Made by a program: the position numbers and the translations under genes | In this document: in pieces, positions 19,214 through 28,764 of the stretch | Numbering within the stretch: position 1 is the first letter of the stretch | Layout of the letters: each line of letters begins with the position of its first letter | Notes under the pieces: model-generated | What the model was told of the DNA's origin: nothing | Database searches by the model: none | What the model saw: the letters and a program-made list of their open reading frames with translations, nothing else | Assembly: GCF_001721295.1 (NCBI RefSeq) | Contig: NZ_MDDS01000024.1 | Location: forward strand, 124,001 to 188,000 | Direction: 5' to 3' | From: Sphingomonas turrisvirgatae | Lineage (GTDB): Bacteria; Pseudomonadota; Alphaproteobacteria; Sphingomonadales; Sphingomonadaceae | DNA length: 64,000 nt

Positions 19214-20689
19214 TCAGCGGCGGGCGACGTCGAACGCCACGGTCAGCCGCTCGCCGCCGTCGATCGGCCGCGTGCCATGCCACATGGTCGAGGGGAACAG
19301 CACGAGGCGGCCCGGCCGCGGCTCCACCAGCCTGAACGGCTCCAGCCCGCCGGCCAGGTCAGCGGGCGGCTGGCCGAGCTGAAGCCAGCCATTTGGCGGC
19401 TCGCCCATCGCCGCAACCGGCGGCACGTCGACATAGAAGGCCGAACTGAACCAGCCATCGGGATGGACATGCGCGGTGTGGAAGCCCTGGCCGATCAGCC
19501 GGATCGACCATGAACCGGCAAAGCGCACCGGTCGATCGCGGCGCGCGCCAAGCTGCGGATGGCCCGCGCGCGGCGCAGGCAGTTGCGCGATATGCTGCTG
19601 CACCGCCGCGACGAGTTGCGCACGCAGTGCGGCGATCGCCGGGTCGATGTGCGAGAGCAGCGGCCCGTCGGTCTGCGTGCCGCCGCGCACCGATTGTTCG
19701 AGCGGCTGTCCGCTGCGCGCGTGAAGCTGGCGCAGCCGCGCGGCCAGCGGCGCGAAGTCGCCGGGAAGATCGACCACGCGGATCAGCGCGGCGTCGCCTT
19801 CCAGCGCGTTCCACCGCGGATCGCCCAGCAGCCGCCAGGCGATCGAAAGGTACGGCGTGACCAGTGGCGCACCCGGTCCGTTCAGCGTGGTTCGCACGAT
19901 CGCCTCAATCCGGTCGGCCTGTCCACGCCGCAGCGCATGGCGGGCGCGATGCACCGCGACCGAGGGGTCTTCGATCGCCGGCAGGGCAGCGAAGGCGCGA
20001 TCCGCCGCATCCAGCTGCCCGCTTTCGGTCAGCAACGTTGCTTCGTCGAACGCCAGGCCCAGATCGTTGCCGACGATCGTGCGGGCACGCCCCACCGTGG
20101 CGAGCGCCTGGTCCAGCAATTCGCCCTGTTTGAGGATGAACACCCGCTGCCGCCAGCGCAGCGGGTCACGCGGTGCAGCGGCAATTGCCTGGTCGATCGT
20201 CTCGGTGAGCCGATCGCGCTGCCCGGCGAGCCAGCGCAGCCGTGCGGCCAGGCCGTGCCCCTGCAGCCAGTCGGGTCGCTGCCCCAAGATCGGCGCCAAT
20301 CCTTCCGCCGCCGCCGCCGCGCCGAGTTCGGCCAGCCGGGCGGCGGCCAGCCCCTGTTCGACGCCAAGATCGCCGGGGGCCAGCCGCTTGGCTCGCTCGA
20401 AATCTGGAACCGCGGGCAGCCCTGCTTCAAGTCGCGCATGGGCGAGGCCCTGCGCGATCCGAGCGTCGCTGGGGGCGAGTGCGGCGGCGCGCTCGAAGGC
20501 CGCGACGGCCGGCGCCAGGTCTTCAGCGGCGCGGTGGAGCAGGCCCAGCACTTGCCACAGCGGCGCATGACGCGGCGTGGCCGCGACTGCCGCTTGCAGC
20601 ATGGGGATGGCGGACGCTTCCGTGCCATTGTCGAGGGCCGCGAGCCCCAGATCGACCGCAGCCGCGCCGTTGCGTGGATCGACGATCAC
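19214..20689 (-). CDS. TPR protein with C-terminal 2OG-Fe(II) oxygenase domain
   Basis: From a GTG at 20689, which overlaps the sulfotransferase stop as GTGA, the product has 491 residues. The first 330 or so are helical TPR-like repeats rich in Ala and Leu. The C-terminal 120 form a double-stranded beta-helix of the putative 2OG-Fe(II) oxygenase family. The iron ligands are H409 and D411 (HVHPDGWFSS) and H471 (MWHGTRP), and R481 (GERLTVAFDV) is the likely 2-oxoglutarate salt-bridge residue. All catalytic positions are intact, which predicts hydroxylation of a protein or peptide bound by the TPR part. Upstream reading in this frame is the antisense-like shadow of the neighbouring gene and is excluded. 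Confidence 0.82.
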   Translation of the reverse strand: MIVDPRNGAAAVDLGLAALDNGTEASAIPMLQAAVAATPRHAPLWQVLGLLHRAAEDLAPAVAAFERAAALAPSDARIAQGLAHARLEAGLPAVPDFERAKRLAPGDLGVEQGLAAARLAELGAAAAAEGLAPILGQRPDWLQGHGLAARLRWLAGQRDRLTETIDQAIAAAPRDPLRWRQRVFILKQGELLDQALATVGRARTIVGNDLGLAFDEATLLTESGQLDAADRAFAALPAIEDPSVAVHRARHALRRGQADRIEAIVRTTLNGPGAPLVTPYLSIAWRLLGDPRWNALEGDAALIRVVDLPGDFAPLAARLRQLHARSGQPLEQSVRGGTQTDGPLLSHIDPAIAALRAQLVAAVQQHIAQLPAPRAGHPQLGARRDRPVRFAGSWSIRLIGQGFHTAHVHPDGWFSSAFYVDVPPVAAMGEPPNGWLQLGQPPADLAGGLEPFRLVEPRPGRLVLFPSTMWHGTRPIDGGERLTVAFDVARR

Positions 20690-22701
20690 TCGACCGCGCC
20701 GCTCGCCCCGTCCAGCGGACCGTTCGCATCCAGCGGGCCATAGCCGAAGCGCTCGGCCCAGGGCGCGAGGATCGGCAGGACCGGCGCCATGTGAGCGCGA
20801 TAGCGCGTCCACCGCCCCTTGGCGCGGGCATAGATCTTCTCGGTCACCTGGTTGTAGCTTGGCGTGCGGATGATGCCGCGATCGCTTGCCGTGCGCTGGT
20901 GATCGAGCAGGCGATCGTCCCATTCGAGGCCGAGAAAGTCGATCAGCGGGCGCAACTCGCCCGCGAGATCGGCGACAAGCCCTTCATAGCGCAATTCGTG
21001 CACATCGAGCGGCATGACGGCGCGGCTCTGCTGCCAATAGCCCATTGCGGCATCATAGAAGCGCGCGGCGTTGGTGAGGTCGAGTAAGCTCGCCATCGCC
21101 TGGTTCACCTTGAAGTTCTGCATGAAGCAGCTCAGCACCGCGTCGCACGGGTGACGCAGCGCGAAGATGAACCGCGCGTCAGGGAAGATGCGGTGGATCA
21201 GCGGCCCGCGCAGCAGGTTGAGCGGCAGCTTGTCGATCACCAGCTTGCCCGGGTTGGCCGGCGCGACTTCGGCCAGCGCGCGGAAATAGCGTGCCCGCAG
21301 TTCGTTTACCGCCGCCTCATCGAGATCGGCGATTTGCGCCATGTCGTCAAAGCCCTGGCGAACCCGTGCCATCAGGGGTTCTTCTTCAAGCACATGCGTG
21401 GCCGGATGGCCCATCAGCACGGTGTCGAGCAACGTCGTGCCCGAACGCGGGAAGCCGACGAGGAAGACCGGCGCGGGCGGCGTGGCGGCAACCGTGACGG
21501 GCCGCCAGCTTGCCACCCATTCGGGCGTCGTAAGCTGCGCCAGTGACTCGACGTAGCGGCGATGCTCGGTTCCGTCGAAGCGCGCCGCGATCGGCTCGCG
21601 CGCCATCGCCTCGTTCATGCGCCGGAAGGCAGCAAAGGCGGTGTCGGTGTTGCCCAGCCGGTCGGCAAGCTGGCCGATCAGCTGGTTGAGGATGACCGTA
21701 TCGACGGCGTCGCCCTGAACTTGCTGCGCCAAGGCGAGCGCGCCGCGTTCGTCCCCCCGGCGCCGCGCCGCGACCGCCTTGAGGAACGCCAGCACATCGC
21801 CTTCGGGGAGCCGCGCGGTCGCCTCGGCGAGCAAGGCAGCCAGATCGTCGAGGCGGTTGGCCTGTTCGAGCAGGATGCCGAGGTTGAGATAGGCTTGCGC
21901 GTCGCCGGGCTCGGCCTGAAGCGCGAAGCGATAGCCCTGCTCGGCGCGATCGAACTCGCCGAGCTCGGCGAAGGTCAGGCCGATCGCCACGAAGATCTCG
22001 GCGCTGGTACGGTCGATCCGCGCAGCGTCGCCCAGTCGCGCGAGCGCATCGCCATGCGCGCCGACGCGGTTCAGCGCTCGACCCAGTTCGAGCAGCGTCA
22101 GCGCATCGGAAGGATCGGCCGCCGCCGCCTGTTCGAGCCGCTCCACGCTTTGCGCATAGCGGCCCGCCGCGCCCAGCGCCTTGCCCAGATTGCGCTGGAT
22201 CAGCGCGGAGCCGGGTGAGAGCGCCAACGCGCGCTCGAACGCCATCACCGCCGCGTCGCCATCGCCCGCGTCGAGCGCCGCATTGCCGAGATTGTTCCAC
22301 GCCGCATGGTCGCCCGGCTGTGCAGCCACGGCGGCGCGATAGGCCGCCATTGCCTGCGCGGGATCGCCGGCCAGCTTCAGGATGTCGCCGCGTAACCGGA
22401 CCAGTTCCGGCGGGGCGTCGGGCACATCCGCCACGCTCGCCGCCTCGCGATAAGCGCCGACGTCGAGCAGCGCGCGAGCGAAATTGACGCGCAGCGCCAT
22501 GTCCCGGGGTGTGAGGGCGAAGGCGCGCCGCAGCAGCGGCGTGCCGCGTGCTGCGTCCCCGGCCTGGCAGGTGACGACACCGACCAGGTGCAGCAGACCG
22601 GGGTCCTTGGGACGCGCGGCAAGCAGGCTCTCCCCCAGCTTGCGCGCGGCGATCAGATCGCCGCGTTGCGCCAGCGCGACGACATCGGCCATGCGAGTCA
22701 T
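20686..22701 (-). CDS. TPR-domain sulfotransferase
   Basis: The 671-residue protein has about ten TPR units (1-390; for example WNNLGNAALDAGDGDAAVMA and AYLNLGILLEQANRLDD) followed by a PAPS-dependent sulfotransferase domain. The 5'-phosphosulfate loop VGFPRSGTTL is at 415-424. The acidic HVLEEEP segment (about 437-442) supplies the likely catalytic base. The 3'-phosphate motif FALRHPCDAVLSC has R516 and S524. The end block RTPSYNQVTEKIYARAKGRW is typical of tyrosyl-protein-sulfotransferase-like bacterial enzymes. The ATG is 16 bases from the small upstream gene, and the stop overlaps the oxygenase GTG, so these form one unit. The substrate is probably proteinaceous (inference). Confidence 0.88.
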   Translation of the reverse strand: MTRMADVVALAQRGDLIAARKLGESLLAARPKDPGLLHLVGVVTCQAGDAARGTPLLRRAFALTPRDMALRVNFARALLDVGAYREAASVADVPDAPPELVRLRGDILKLAGDPAQAMAAYRAAVAAQPGDHAAWNNLGNAALDAGDGDAAVMAFERALALSPGSALIQRNLGKALGAAGRYAQSVERLEQAAAADPSDALTLLELGRALNRVGAHGDALARLGDAARIDRTSAEIFVAIGLTFAELGEFDRAEQGYRFALQAEPGDAQAYLNLGILLEQANRLDDLAALLAEATARLPEGDVLAFLKAVAARRRGDERGALALAQQVQGDAVDTVILNQLIGQLADRLGNTDTAFAAFRRMNEAMAREPIAARFDGTEHRRYVESLAQLTTPEWVASWRPVTVAATPPAPVFLVGFPRSGTTLLDTVLMGHPATHVLEEEPLMARVRQGFDDMAQIADLDEAAVNELRARYFRALAEVAPANPGKLVIDKLPLNLLRGPLIHRIFPDARFIFALRHPCDAVLSCFMQNFKVNQAMASLLDLTNAARFYDAAMGYWQQSRAVMPLDVHELRYEGLVADLAGELRPLIDFLGLEWDDRLLDHQRTASDRGIIRTPSYNQVTEKIYARAKGRWTRYRAHMAPVLPILAPWAERFGYGPLDANGPLDGASGAVE

Positions 22702-22717
22702 TGACGGTTCCGCCCGA

Positions 22718-22957
22718 TCATTGCGGCCTGGGCGGGCCTTCGTCCGGGTTCATCTTCGGGCCGCCTTGCAGCTCGTCCATCAGCCGGCGGTCGCGCTCGG
22801 CCTGCGCATCGATTTCGGACTGTTTGCGGCAGACGCGCTTGGCAAACCGCGTGCCGCTGGGGATGCGGTTCTTGCAGACGACCGCGTCCTCCGCCTTCTT
22901 CGCTTCGGGGGCGGGCTGCGCGGCCGCGGCGAACGCCGTGATCGTCAACAGGATCAT
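22718..22957 (-). CDS. Small putative exported two-cysteine protein
   Basis: From ATG 22957 (a TTG at 22969 is also possible) the product has 79 residues. A short hydrophobic N-terminus (MILLTITAFAAAAQPAPEA) is followed by VVCKNRIPSGTRFAKRVCRK, a charged helix, and a Pro/Gly-rich tail. The CK...TGT/SR...RVC pattern is common in small sphingomonad and Caulobacter exported proteins of unknown function. The N-terminus lacks the basic start of a textbook signal peptide, so export is uncertain. It lies between the receptor's terminator and the sulfotransferase, 16 bases from the latter. Confidence 0.65.
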   Translation of the reverse strand: MILLTITAFAAAAQPAPEAKKAEDAVVCKNRIPSGTRFAKRVCRKQSEIDAQAERDRRLMDELQGGPKMNPDEGPPRPQ

Positions 22958-23015
22958 CGCTTGTTCCAATCGAACTCGTCAGGCTGGCGACGCTATCATG
23001 TTCGCTGCGCCAGGC

Positions 23016-23054
23016 AAAAGAAAAGGGGCGGAAACGCAGCCGCGCTCCCGCCCC
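23016..23054 (-). terminator. Intrinsic terminator of the 1015-residue TonB receptor
   Basis: On the minus strand the stem GGGGCGG...CCGCCCC (23054-23025) is followed directly by TTTTCTTTT (23024-23016). This is a classical Rho-independent terminator 20 bases after the receptor stop. It implies that the small gene and sulfotransferase downstream depend on read-through or their own promoter. Confidence 0.85.
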
Positions 23055-23074
23055 ATATTCCCCTCGTCCGAAGA

Positions 23075-26000
23075 TCAGAACTTCAGACGCGCCTGCACGT
23101 AGGCACGGCGACCGATGACGTCGTACAGCGACGGATCGGTGCCCGACTGAACGTTCGGCGTGTACTGCGGCGGCTGGCGATCGAACGCGTTGTTCACGCC
23201 CAGACGCAGCGTCAGCGCTTCGACCTTGGCTTCGACCGCGAAGTCGAAGTACCAGACCGAACCCGGCCCCGTGAACTCTTCGCCCGGGAACTGGATCGAC
23301 GCGCGGTTCACCATCTTGTCGATGTAGCGGACGCGGGTCGACAGCGTGATCGGATCGAAGTTCCAGGCCACGTTGCCGGTACCGCGCCAACGCGGGAAGC
23401 TGGTGCCGAGGCCGGCGCCGAACACCGACGCCGAGCCGGCATAGTCCAGCGTCACGCCCGGCAGTTCGTTGACCTTGTAGTCGATCAGATAGTTGACCCA
23501 CAGACCGAAGTTGAGCGCCGAGCTTTCGCCGACAAACGCGGTCGGCAGCTTGTAGCCGAGCTGGAAGTCGATACCCGAGGTCTTGATCTTGCCCTGGTTG
23601 ATCGCGGTGAAGTTGGAGTTGGCGTCACCGCCCAGCGCCGAGTCCACCGCGATGAAGCTGAAGTTGCTTCCCGAACGAACCACGCTCGAGCAATAGGGGT
23701 TCGTCGCGCTCAGACCGCTGTTGAGACCGCCCTGATAACCGTAGCAAGCTGCGATGAACAGGTTGGTGTCGGGACCGAACACCGGGTCGCTGATGTTGAT
23801 GTTGTAATAGTCGATCGACCCCGTGAACCCGGCGACGTCGAACGCGATACCGCCGGTGAACGTGTCCGCCTTTTCCGGCTTCAGGTTCGGGTTGCCGGCA
23901 ATGCCGAGATTGACCTGCAGACCCGGTGTCGCGACGAACGATGCCGGTGCGCCAACGCCGGTCGCCTGGCAGAGGGCCGTGGCGGCGGCACCGCCGCTCG
24001 TACGGAAATTGGTGCCGATCGAGCAGGGATCGAACGCCTGCACGAACGATGCGCCGCCCGAGAACAGCTCACCAAAGTTCGGCGCGCGGACCGAGCGCTG
24101 GTAGGTGCCGCGGAAGCGGACTTCCGGGATCGGCGCCCACGACAGTTCGGCCTTGTAGGCGCTGGACCAGACCGGATCGCCGTCGATGCCGTTCTGAATA
24201 TCGTTGAAGTCGCTGCGCGACGCACGATAGCCGAGCGTCAGGTCGAGCGTGTCAGCCCAGGACGAACCCTTGGCGATCGGCACGTAGAGTTCGCCGAAGA
24301 TATCGAGGAAGCTGTTGGTGCCAAGGTCGGGCGTCGCCGTGTTGAAGCCGGCGATCGGGCCGGACAGCGCGCCCGGATCGAACTCGTAACGGAACTGGCG
24401 GCTTTCGACGCCGAGGACCGCCGCGAGCGTGCCGGCCGGCAGCGTGGCGAGGTCACCCTGCACATAGCCCTGGGCGATGCGCTGCGTGAACTCGGTACGG
24501 GTGAAGCCGGTCTCGTTCAGATATTCGACGCAAGCTGCCGAGAGCGGCTGAATGCCGAACGGATTGTAACCGCCTGCGCAGATGCTGTTGCCGCCATCGG
24601 GTGCCTCGAGCAGCGCCTGGAGGTTCTGCACGTTGACGTTGCCCGACGCCGCGACGTCGATCGTGGTGCGACCCCACGAATAATAGGCCTCGTAACGCCA
24701 GCCCGGCGCGATTTCGCCGCGCAGGCCGCCCATCAGCTGGATGACCGTGTTGGTGTTCTCGCTCTCACGCAGGCCGGTGTTGAGCGAGCGGATCGACATA
24801 CGGATCGGTTCGGTCGCCCCCGAGCCGACCAGCGCAGGGTCGTCGCCCGTACGCGTTGCAAGCAGCGCACGCAGATCGGCCGGGATGAACGGGTTGGTAA
24901 CCGGCACGATGCTGTTCGTGATGAACCCGGTCTGGACCAGGTTCGACGTCGCGAAGGACGTGCTCGGCGAGGTGCCGGTGCGATAGATGCGCGTGCCGAT
25001 CGGGGTCGGCGCCAGCGCGGTTGCCGACTTGGTTTCGGTATACGACCCTTGGAAGAAGACGTCGAACGACTCGTTCAGTTCGTAATTACCCTTGGCGAAC
25101 GCCGACTTGCGCTCGAACGGGAGCACCAGCAGGTTGATCGCGTCGAAGTTGTACGAATAGAAATCCGGGAAGAAGTTCTGGTTCGCACCAGCCGCGTCCG
25201 ACCCGTCAGCCGCGTAGCGATAGTTGGAGACGTTGAGCGGCGAGTTGAAGATGCCGGCGCCAAACAGCGAGCCGTCCTGATTGAAATGAATCTGGCTCGA
25301 GTTGGCCACGGGCGCCTGTGCAGCCGCGACGCCATAACCCGCGAAGATGGCGTTGATCGCCGCTTGCGAGACGGCGTTCCCCGCGACTTCCACGAAGCGG
25401 CCGGTCGGCGGCGTGCCGGTGGTCGAGGTCGCCTGCGCCGCGAACGGACGCTGCGCCTTGATCAGGCCTTCACGCTCGGCATATTCGAACGCGACGGCGA
25501 TGTTGCCCTTGTTGTCGGCGAAGTTGCCGCCGATCACGCCCGAGATCTGATATTCGCGCGCGTCGGTTTCGGGGATCGAGTTGGCGTAGGTCGCGCGAAG
25601 ATCGACGCCCTCGAAATTCTCCTTGAGGCGGATGTTGACCACGCCCGCGATCGCGTCGGCACCATAGGTCGCGCCGGCGCCGCCGGTGACGACTTCGATC
25701 CGCTCGATCAAGCCCTGGGGAATGGTGTTCAAATCGACCGTCTGGTCGGCAGCCGACACCATCGGGCGACGGCCGTCGAGCAGGACGAGGTTACGGTTCG
25801 AACCCAGGCCGCGCAGGTTGACGTTCGACTGACCGCCATTGCCCGGATTGTTCGAGGTCGAGGTGCCGGCCGGATTGACCTGCGGCAGCGTGTTCAGGAA
25901 CGTGTCGAGCGTGATGTCGGCATTTTCCGTCGCCTGGTCGCCGGTGACGACCGCGATCGGGCTGTTCGATTCAAGATTGGGACGAGCGATGCGCGAACCC

Positions 26001-26122
26001 GTGACGACGATCGATTCCTGATCGTCCGCCACCGCGTCCTGCGCAACAGCTGGCAAGGCAAACATCGTTCCGCTGATCAGCAGCGTCGACGTCAGCAACC
26101 GCTTCCGCACATTCGATACCAT
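23075..26122 (-). CDS. Large TonB-dependent receptor
   Basis: The 1015-residue outer-membrane protein has a signal peptide (MVSNVRKRLLTSTLLISGTM...LPAVAQ) and a TonB box at about 36-45 (ESIVVTGSRI). The plug carries VNLRGLGSNRNLVLLDGRR, IEVVTGGAGATYGADAIAG and GVVNIRLK. The barrel has many Asn/Gly-rich loops and a terminal KF. This plug type (LVLLDGRRP, GAGATYGADA) belongs to the large sphingomonad/Caulobacter receptors usually linked to peptides, glycans or unknown substrates rather than classical siderophores. An AAGGGG ribosome site precedes the ATG. It is followed by its own terminator, then by the small exported protein, sulfotransferase and oxygenase genes. Confidence 0.93.
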   Translation of the reverse strand: MVSNVRKRLLTSTLLISGTMFALPAVAQDAVADDQESIVVTGSRIARPNLESNSPIAVVTGDQATENADITLDTFLNTLPQVNPAGTSTSNNPGNGGQSNVNLRGLGSNRNLVLLDGRRPMVSAADQTVDLNTIPQGLIERIEVVTGGAGATYGADAIAGVVNIRLKENFEGVDLRATYANSIPETDAREYQISGVIGGNFADNKGNIAVAFEYAEREGLIKAQRPFAAQATSTTGTPPTGRFVEVAGNAVSQAAINAIFAGYGVAAAQAPVANSSQIHFNQDGSLFGAGIFNSPLNVSNYRYAADGSDAAGANQNFFPDFYSYNFDAINLLVLPFERKSAFAKGNYELNESFDVFFQGSYTETKSATALAPTPIGTRIYRTGTSPSTSFATSNLVQTGFITNSIVPVTNPFIPADLRALLATRTGDDPALVGSGATEPIRMSIRSLNTGLRESENTNTVIQLMGGLRGEIAPGWRYEAYYSWGRTTIDVAASGNVNVQNLQALLEAPDGGNSICAGGYNPFGIQPLSAACVEYLNETGFTRTEFTQRIAQGYVQGDLATLPAGTLAAVLGVESRQFRYEFDPGALSGPIAGFNTATPDLGTNSFLDIFGELYVPIAKGSSWADTLDLTLGYRASRSDFNDIQNGIDGDPVWSSAYKAELSWAPIPEVRFRGTYQRSVRAPNFGELFSGGASFVQAFDPCSIGTNFRTSGGAAATALCQATGVGAPASFVATPGLQVNLGIAGNPNLKPEKADTFTGGIAFDVAGFTGSIDYYNINISDPVFGPDTNLFIAACYGYQGGLNSGLSATNPYCSSVVRSGSNFSFIAVDSALGGDANSNFTAINQGKIKTSGIDFQLGYKLPTAFVGESSALNFGLWVNYLIDYKVNELPGVTLDYAGSASVFGAGLGTSFPRWRGTGNVAWNFDPITLSTRVRYIDKMVNRASIQFPGEEFTGPGSVWYFDFAVEAKVEALTLRLGVNNAFDRQPPQYTPNVQSGTDPSLYDVIGRRAYVQARLKF

Positions 26123-26270
26123 ATTGCTGCACCCCTTTTTTATCAGGTGGCCGGCGCCATCCCGTTTTCGTCACGCGCACGGTTTACGGGCGCGTAATCG
26201 GGCAAACATAGATTGCAGGAGTTTCTTCGCACAAGCGGGCGTTAGCTTCGCTTTCATTTGTTACGGCTGC

Positions 26271-26286
26271 GTGGCAATTTCGCCAC
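26271..26286. promoter_or_regulatory. Dyad GTGGC-AATTTC-GCCAC upstream of the large TonB receptor
   Basis: A perfect 5-base inverted repeat around AATTTC lies about 150 bases upstream of the receptor ATG, within the 196-base interval between the receptor and the M23 peptidase stop. It could be a repressor site, but no cognate regulator is adjacent. Confidence 0.3.
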
Positions 26287-26318
26287 ACTTTAGCAACACT
26301 GCGTACCGCCCCCCGCGT

Positions 26319-27170
26319 TCAGCTTGCGGCAGGCGTCATCGGCCCGGCGAGCAGCAACGGGTCGATCTTTGCATCGCGCCATCGCATGCCCCAATGGAGA
26401 TGAGGCCCAGTCGCGCGGCCGGTCATGCCGATCGCGCCGATCGGCTGCCCCTGGCGCACGATGTCGCCCGCCTGCACGTCGATGCGCGAGAGATGCAGGA
26501 ACGCGCTGTTCAGCCCCATGCCATGATCGATCATCAGCAGCCGCCCCTCCAACGTGAAGGGCGATGCGGCGGCGAGGATGACCACGCCGTCCGCCGGGGC
26601 GAGAACGGGTGTGCCGGTGGGCCGCGCGACATCGACGCCGCCATGATAGGCGCCAGGCTCCCCCTTGTAGATGCGCTGAGCACCGAACAGGCCGGAGATT
26701 CGCCCCGTGGCCGGCCAAATGAAGCGCTGCCGCCAGCCTTGCGACGCGGCATTGACGGCGCGCGCAGCGGCGATCTGCGCCAATTCGGCGGGGCGGCGGC
26801 GCGCGAACTCGGCGCTGGGCTGCGACACGCGCGGCAGGGTGTTGAGCCGTTCGATCCGCCAGGCGCGCGGCTGGACCTGAAGCGTGCGGCGCACGATGCT
26901 GCCATCGGGGCGCGTGGCGACGATTTCCGCGGTTGGCCCCGCGTCGCGGTCGAAGGCGATCAGGAAGCGGCCGTCCGGCGCCATCGGCACGTCCGAGCCG
27001 TTGAAGGTGAGGCGGACAGCCCGGGATGGCGCGGTGCCGAGCACCGTTCCGCCCTGGATCATCGGCCCGTCGAAGGAAAAATCCGCTCGCGCCTGAACTG
27101 CCGGGTGCGCGGGCTGTGCCTGTGCCGTGCCCGTCAAGCCGATCGCCAGCACGGCCGCCGCCATTCGCAT
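26319..27170 (-). CDS. M23 (LytM-type) zinc metallopeptidase
   Basis: The 283-residue exported protein has signal peptide MRMAAAVLAIGLTGTAQAQ. An N-terminal beta-rich region (about 25-105) is followed by a C-terminal LytM domain with all four key residues: H176 and D180 (YHGGVDVA), H257 and H259 (GPHLHWG). It should therefore be an active peptidoglycan endopeptidase in the periplasm. The start at 27170 is chosen because it begins the signal peptide and sits two bases from the stop of the upstream DUF2093 gene. The open frame further upstream lies in that gene. Confidence 0.9.
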   Translation of the reverse strand: MRMAAAVLAIGLTGTAQAQPAHPAVQARADFSFDGPMIQGGTVLGTAPSRAVRLTFNGSDVPMAPDGRFLIAFDRDAGPTAEIVATRPDGSIVRRTLQVQPRAWRIERLNTLPRVSQPSAEFARRRPAELAQIAAARAVNAASQGWRQRFIWPATGRISGLFGAQRIYKGEPGAYHGGVDVARPTGTPVLAPADGVVILAAASPFTLEGRLLMIDHGMGLNSAFLHLSRIDVQAGDIVRQGQPIGAIGMTGRATGPHLHWGMRWRDAKIDPLLLAGPMTPAAS

Positions 27171-27172
27171 GG

Positions 27173-27376
27173 TCAAGCGGTCAGCGCCGCCTTGGTCGCC
27201 AGTTCGGCGCTGGCATAGGGTTCCTGCTTCACGACGCTCCAATAGCGCAGCGCATCGAGCGGGATTTTCTCGCCGCTCACCGCGCAGACGACATGGTCGC
27301 CGGTCGCGAGCATGCGAAAGCCGTTCGCCATATAGTGCAGCTTGGCCGGACGGGCGGTGTTGGAGGACATCAGCAT
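27173..27376 (-). CDS. DUF2093 protein
   Basis: This small cytosolic protein contains the family core KLHYMANGFRMLATGDHVVCA followed by VSGEKIPLDALRYWSV. The function is unknown. The ATG at 27376 gives 67 residues. A TTG at 27391 would overlap the xseA stop and add five residues, and another ATG lies at 27370. DUF2093 genes commonly sit next to xseA in alphaproteobacteria, as here. Confidence 0.82.
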   Translation of the reverse strand: MLMSSNTARPAKLHYMANGFRMLATGDHVVCAVSGEKIPLDALRYWSVVKQEPYASAELATKAALTA

Positions 27377-27387
27377 GGCACGCTCAC

Positions 27388-28764
27388 TCAAAATAGATCG
27401 GGCTGTTCGGGCGGGTCGCCAGCATAGGATTTGCCGCCCGCGCGCTCAACCCGCGCATCCACGGTCCCGTCGGCGAAGTGCAGCTTGAGCGAGCCGGCCG
27501 CCCGCGCGCCGGCTGCGCTGCCCACGACCTTGCCGCTCACCCGCCCCTCGATCCAGGCATAGCCGCGGGCAAGCGGCTTTTCGGGATGGACGGACTGGAG
27601 CAGTCGGTCGAGCCCGGCCAGCCGATCGCTCGCCCGCGCGAGCCGCTGTTCAAGCACCGCCGGCCGTAACGCGCCGCCTGCGCGATCGAGCACGCCGCGC
27701 GCAGTCGCCACCCGTCGCTCCATCGCGCGATCGAGCCGTGCGGCGGCATCGTCGGCGCGCTGGCGCTGTGGTCCGAGCAGCTGATCGCGCTTGGGCAGCA
27801 CGCGCACCAATGCGGTCAGCCGCTCACCGCCGCGCTCGTGATAGCGCCGTGCGCAACGCTCGGTGCGCAGCGAGAGGGTCGCGACGTGGTGCGCGAGGTC
27901 CGCACGGACCGGCACCGCCATCTCGGCCGCCGCGGTCGGCGTGGGCGCGCGGCGATCGGCCGCGAAGTCGCACAACGTCGTATCGGTCTCGTGGCCCACC
28001 GCCGAGATGATGGGGATCGAGCAATCGGCGACGGCGCGCACCACCGCTTCCTCGTTGAACGCCCACAAATCCTCGATCGACCCGCCACCGCGTGCCACGA
28101 TGACGAGATCGGGGCGGCGCACGGGCCCGTCGGCCGGCATGGCATCGAAGCCGCGCACAGCCGCCGCAACTTCCTGTGCTGCACCCTGGCCCTGGACCTT
28201 TACCGGCCAGACGAGGACGTGGCTGGGGAAGCGGTCGGCGAGGCGGTGGAGAATGTCGCGGATCACCGCGCCGGTTGGCGACGTCACGACGCCGATCGTC
28301 CGGGGGGCGAATGGCCAGGCCGGCTCGGGCCGGTCGAACAGCCCCTCGCCCTTCAACTGCGCCTTCAGCCGTTCGAACAGCGCCATCAGTGCGCCTTCGC
28401 CGGCCAGTTCCATCCGTTCGATGACGATCTGATATTTCGACCGACCGGGATAGGTGGTGAGCTTGCCCGTCGCGATCACCTCGATCCCGTCCTGCGGCAC
28501 GAATGGCACGAGGCCAGCCGCCCCGCGCCACATCACCGCATCGATCACAGCGTCGGCATCCTTGAGGCACAGATAGGCATGGCCGGAGGCGGCGCGCTTG
28601 TACCCCGAAATCTCGCCGCGCAGGCGAACATGGCCGAACTCGCCCTCGACCATCCGCTTCAGCTTTTGCGACAATTCGCCGACCGACAGGGCTGCGGCGT
28701 TGTCCCCTTCCCGCGCCTCGGCTACCAGCCGGCCCGAATGGATATCGTCGAAGGGATCAGACAT
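27388..28764 (-). CDS. xseA: Exodeoxyribonuclease VII large subunit
   Basis: XseA with XseB degrades single-stranded DNA in both directions during repair. The 458-residue protein starts [17 protein letters not shown], has the N-terminal OB-fold ([20 protein letters not shown]) and the nuclease-domain signatures [29 protein letters not shown] and [20 protein letters not shown]. The ATG at 28764-28762 shares a CATG with the purD ATG on the other strand. Upstream in-frame codons would be antisense to purD and are excluded. xseB is not in the window. Confidence 0.94.
   Translation of the reverse strand: MSDPFDDIHSGRLVAEAREGDNAAALSVGELSQKLKRMVEGEFGHVRLRGEISGYKRAASGHAYLCLKDADAVIDAVMWRGAAGLVPFVPQDGIEVIATGKLTTYPGRSKYQIVIERMELAGEGALMALFERLKAQLKGEGLFDRPEPAWPFAPRTIGVVTSPTGAVIRDILHRLADRFPSHVLVWPVKVQGQGAAQEVAAAVRGFDAMPADGPVRRPDLVIVARGGGSIEDLWAFNEEAVVRAVADCSIPIISAVGHETDTTLCDFAADRRAPTPTAAAEMAVPVRADLAHHVATLSLRTERCARRYHERGGERLTALVRVLPKRDQLLGPQRQRADDAAARLDRAMERRVATARGVLDRAGGALRPAVLEQRLARASDRLAGLDRLLQSVHPEKPLARGYAWIEGRVSGKVVGSAAGARAAGSLKLHFADGTVDARVERAGGKSYAGDPPEQPDLF

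Noticed and set aside
22484..26197. Very long open frame on the plus strand opposite the TPR-sulfotransferase and the large TonB receptor
   Set aside because: Its translation is dominated by Arg/Ala/Asp runs typical of a GC-rich antisense mirror frame. The minus-strand genes have clear domains, signal peptides and a terminator.
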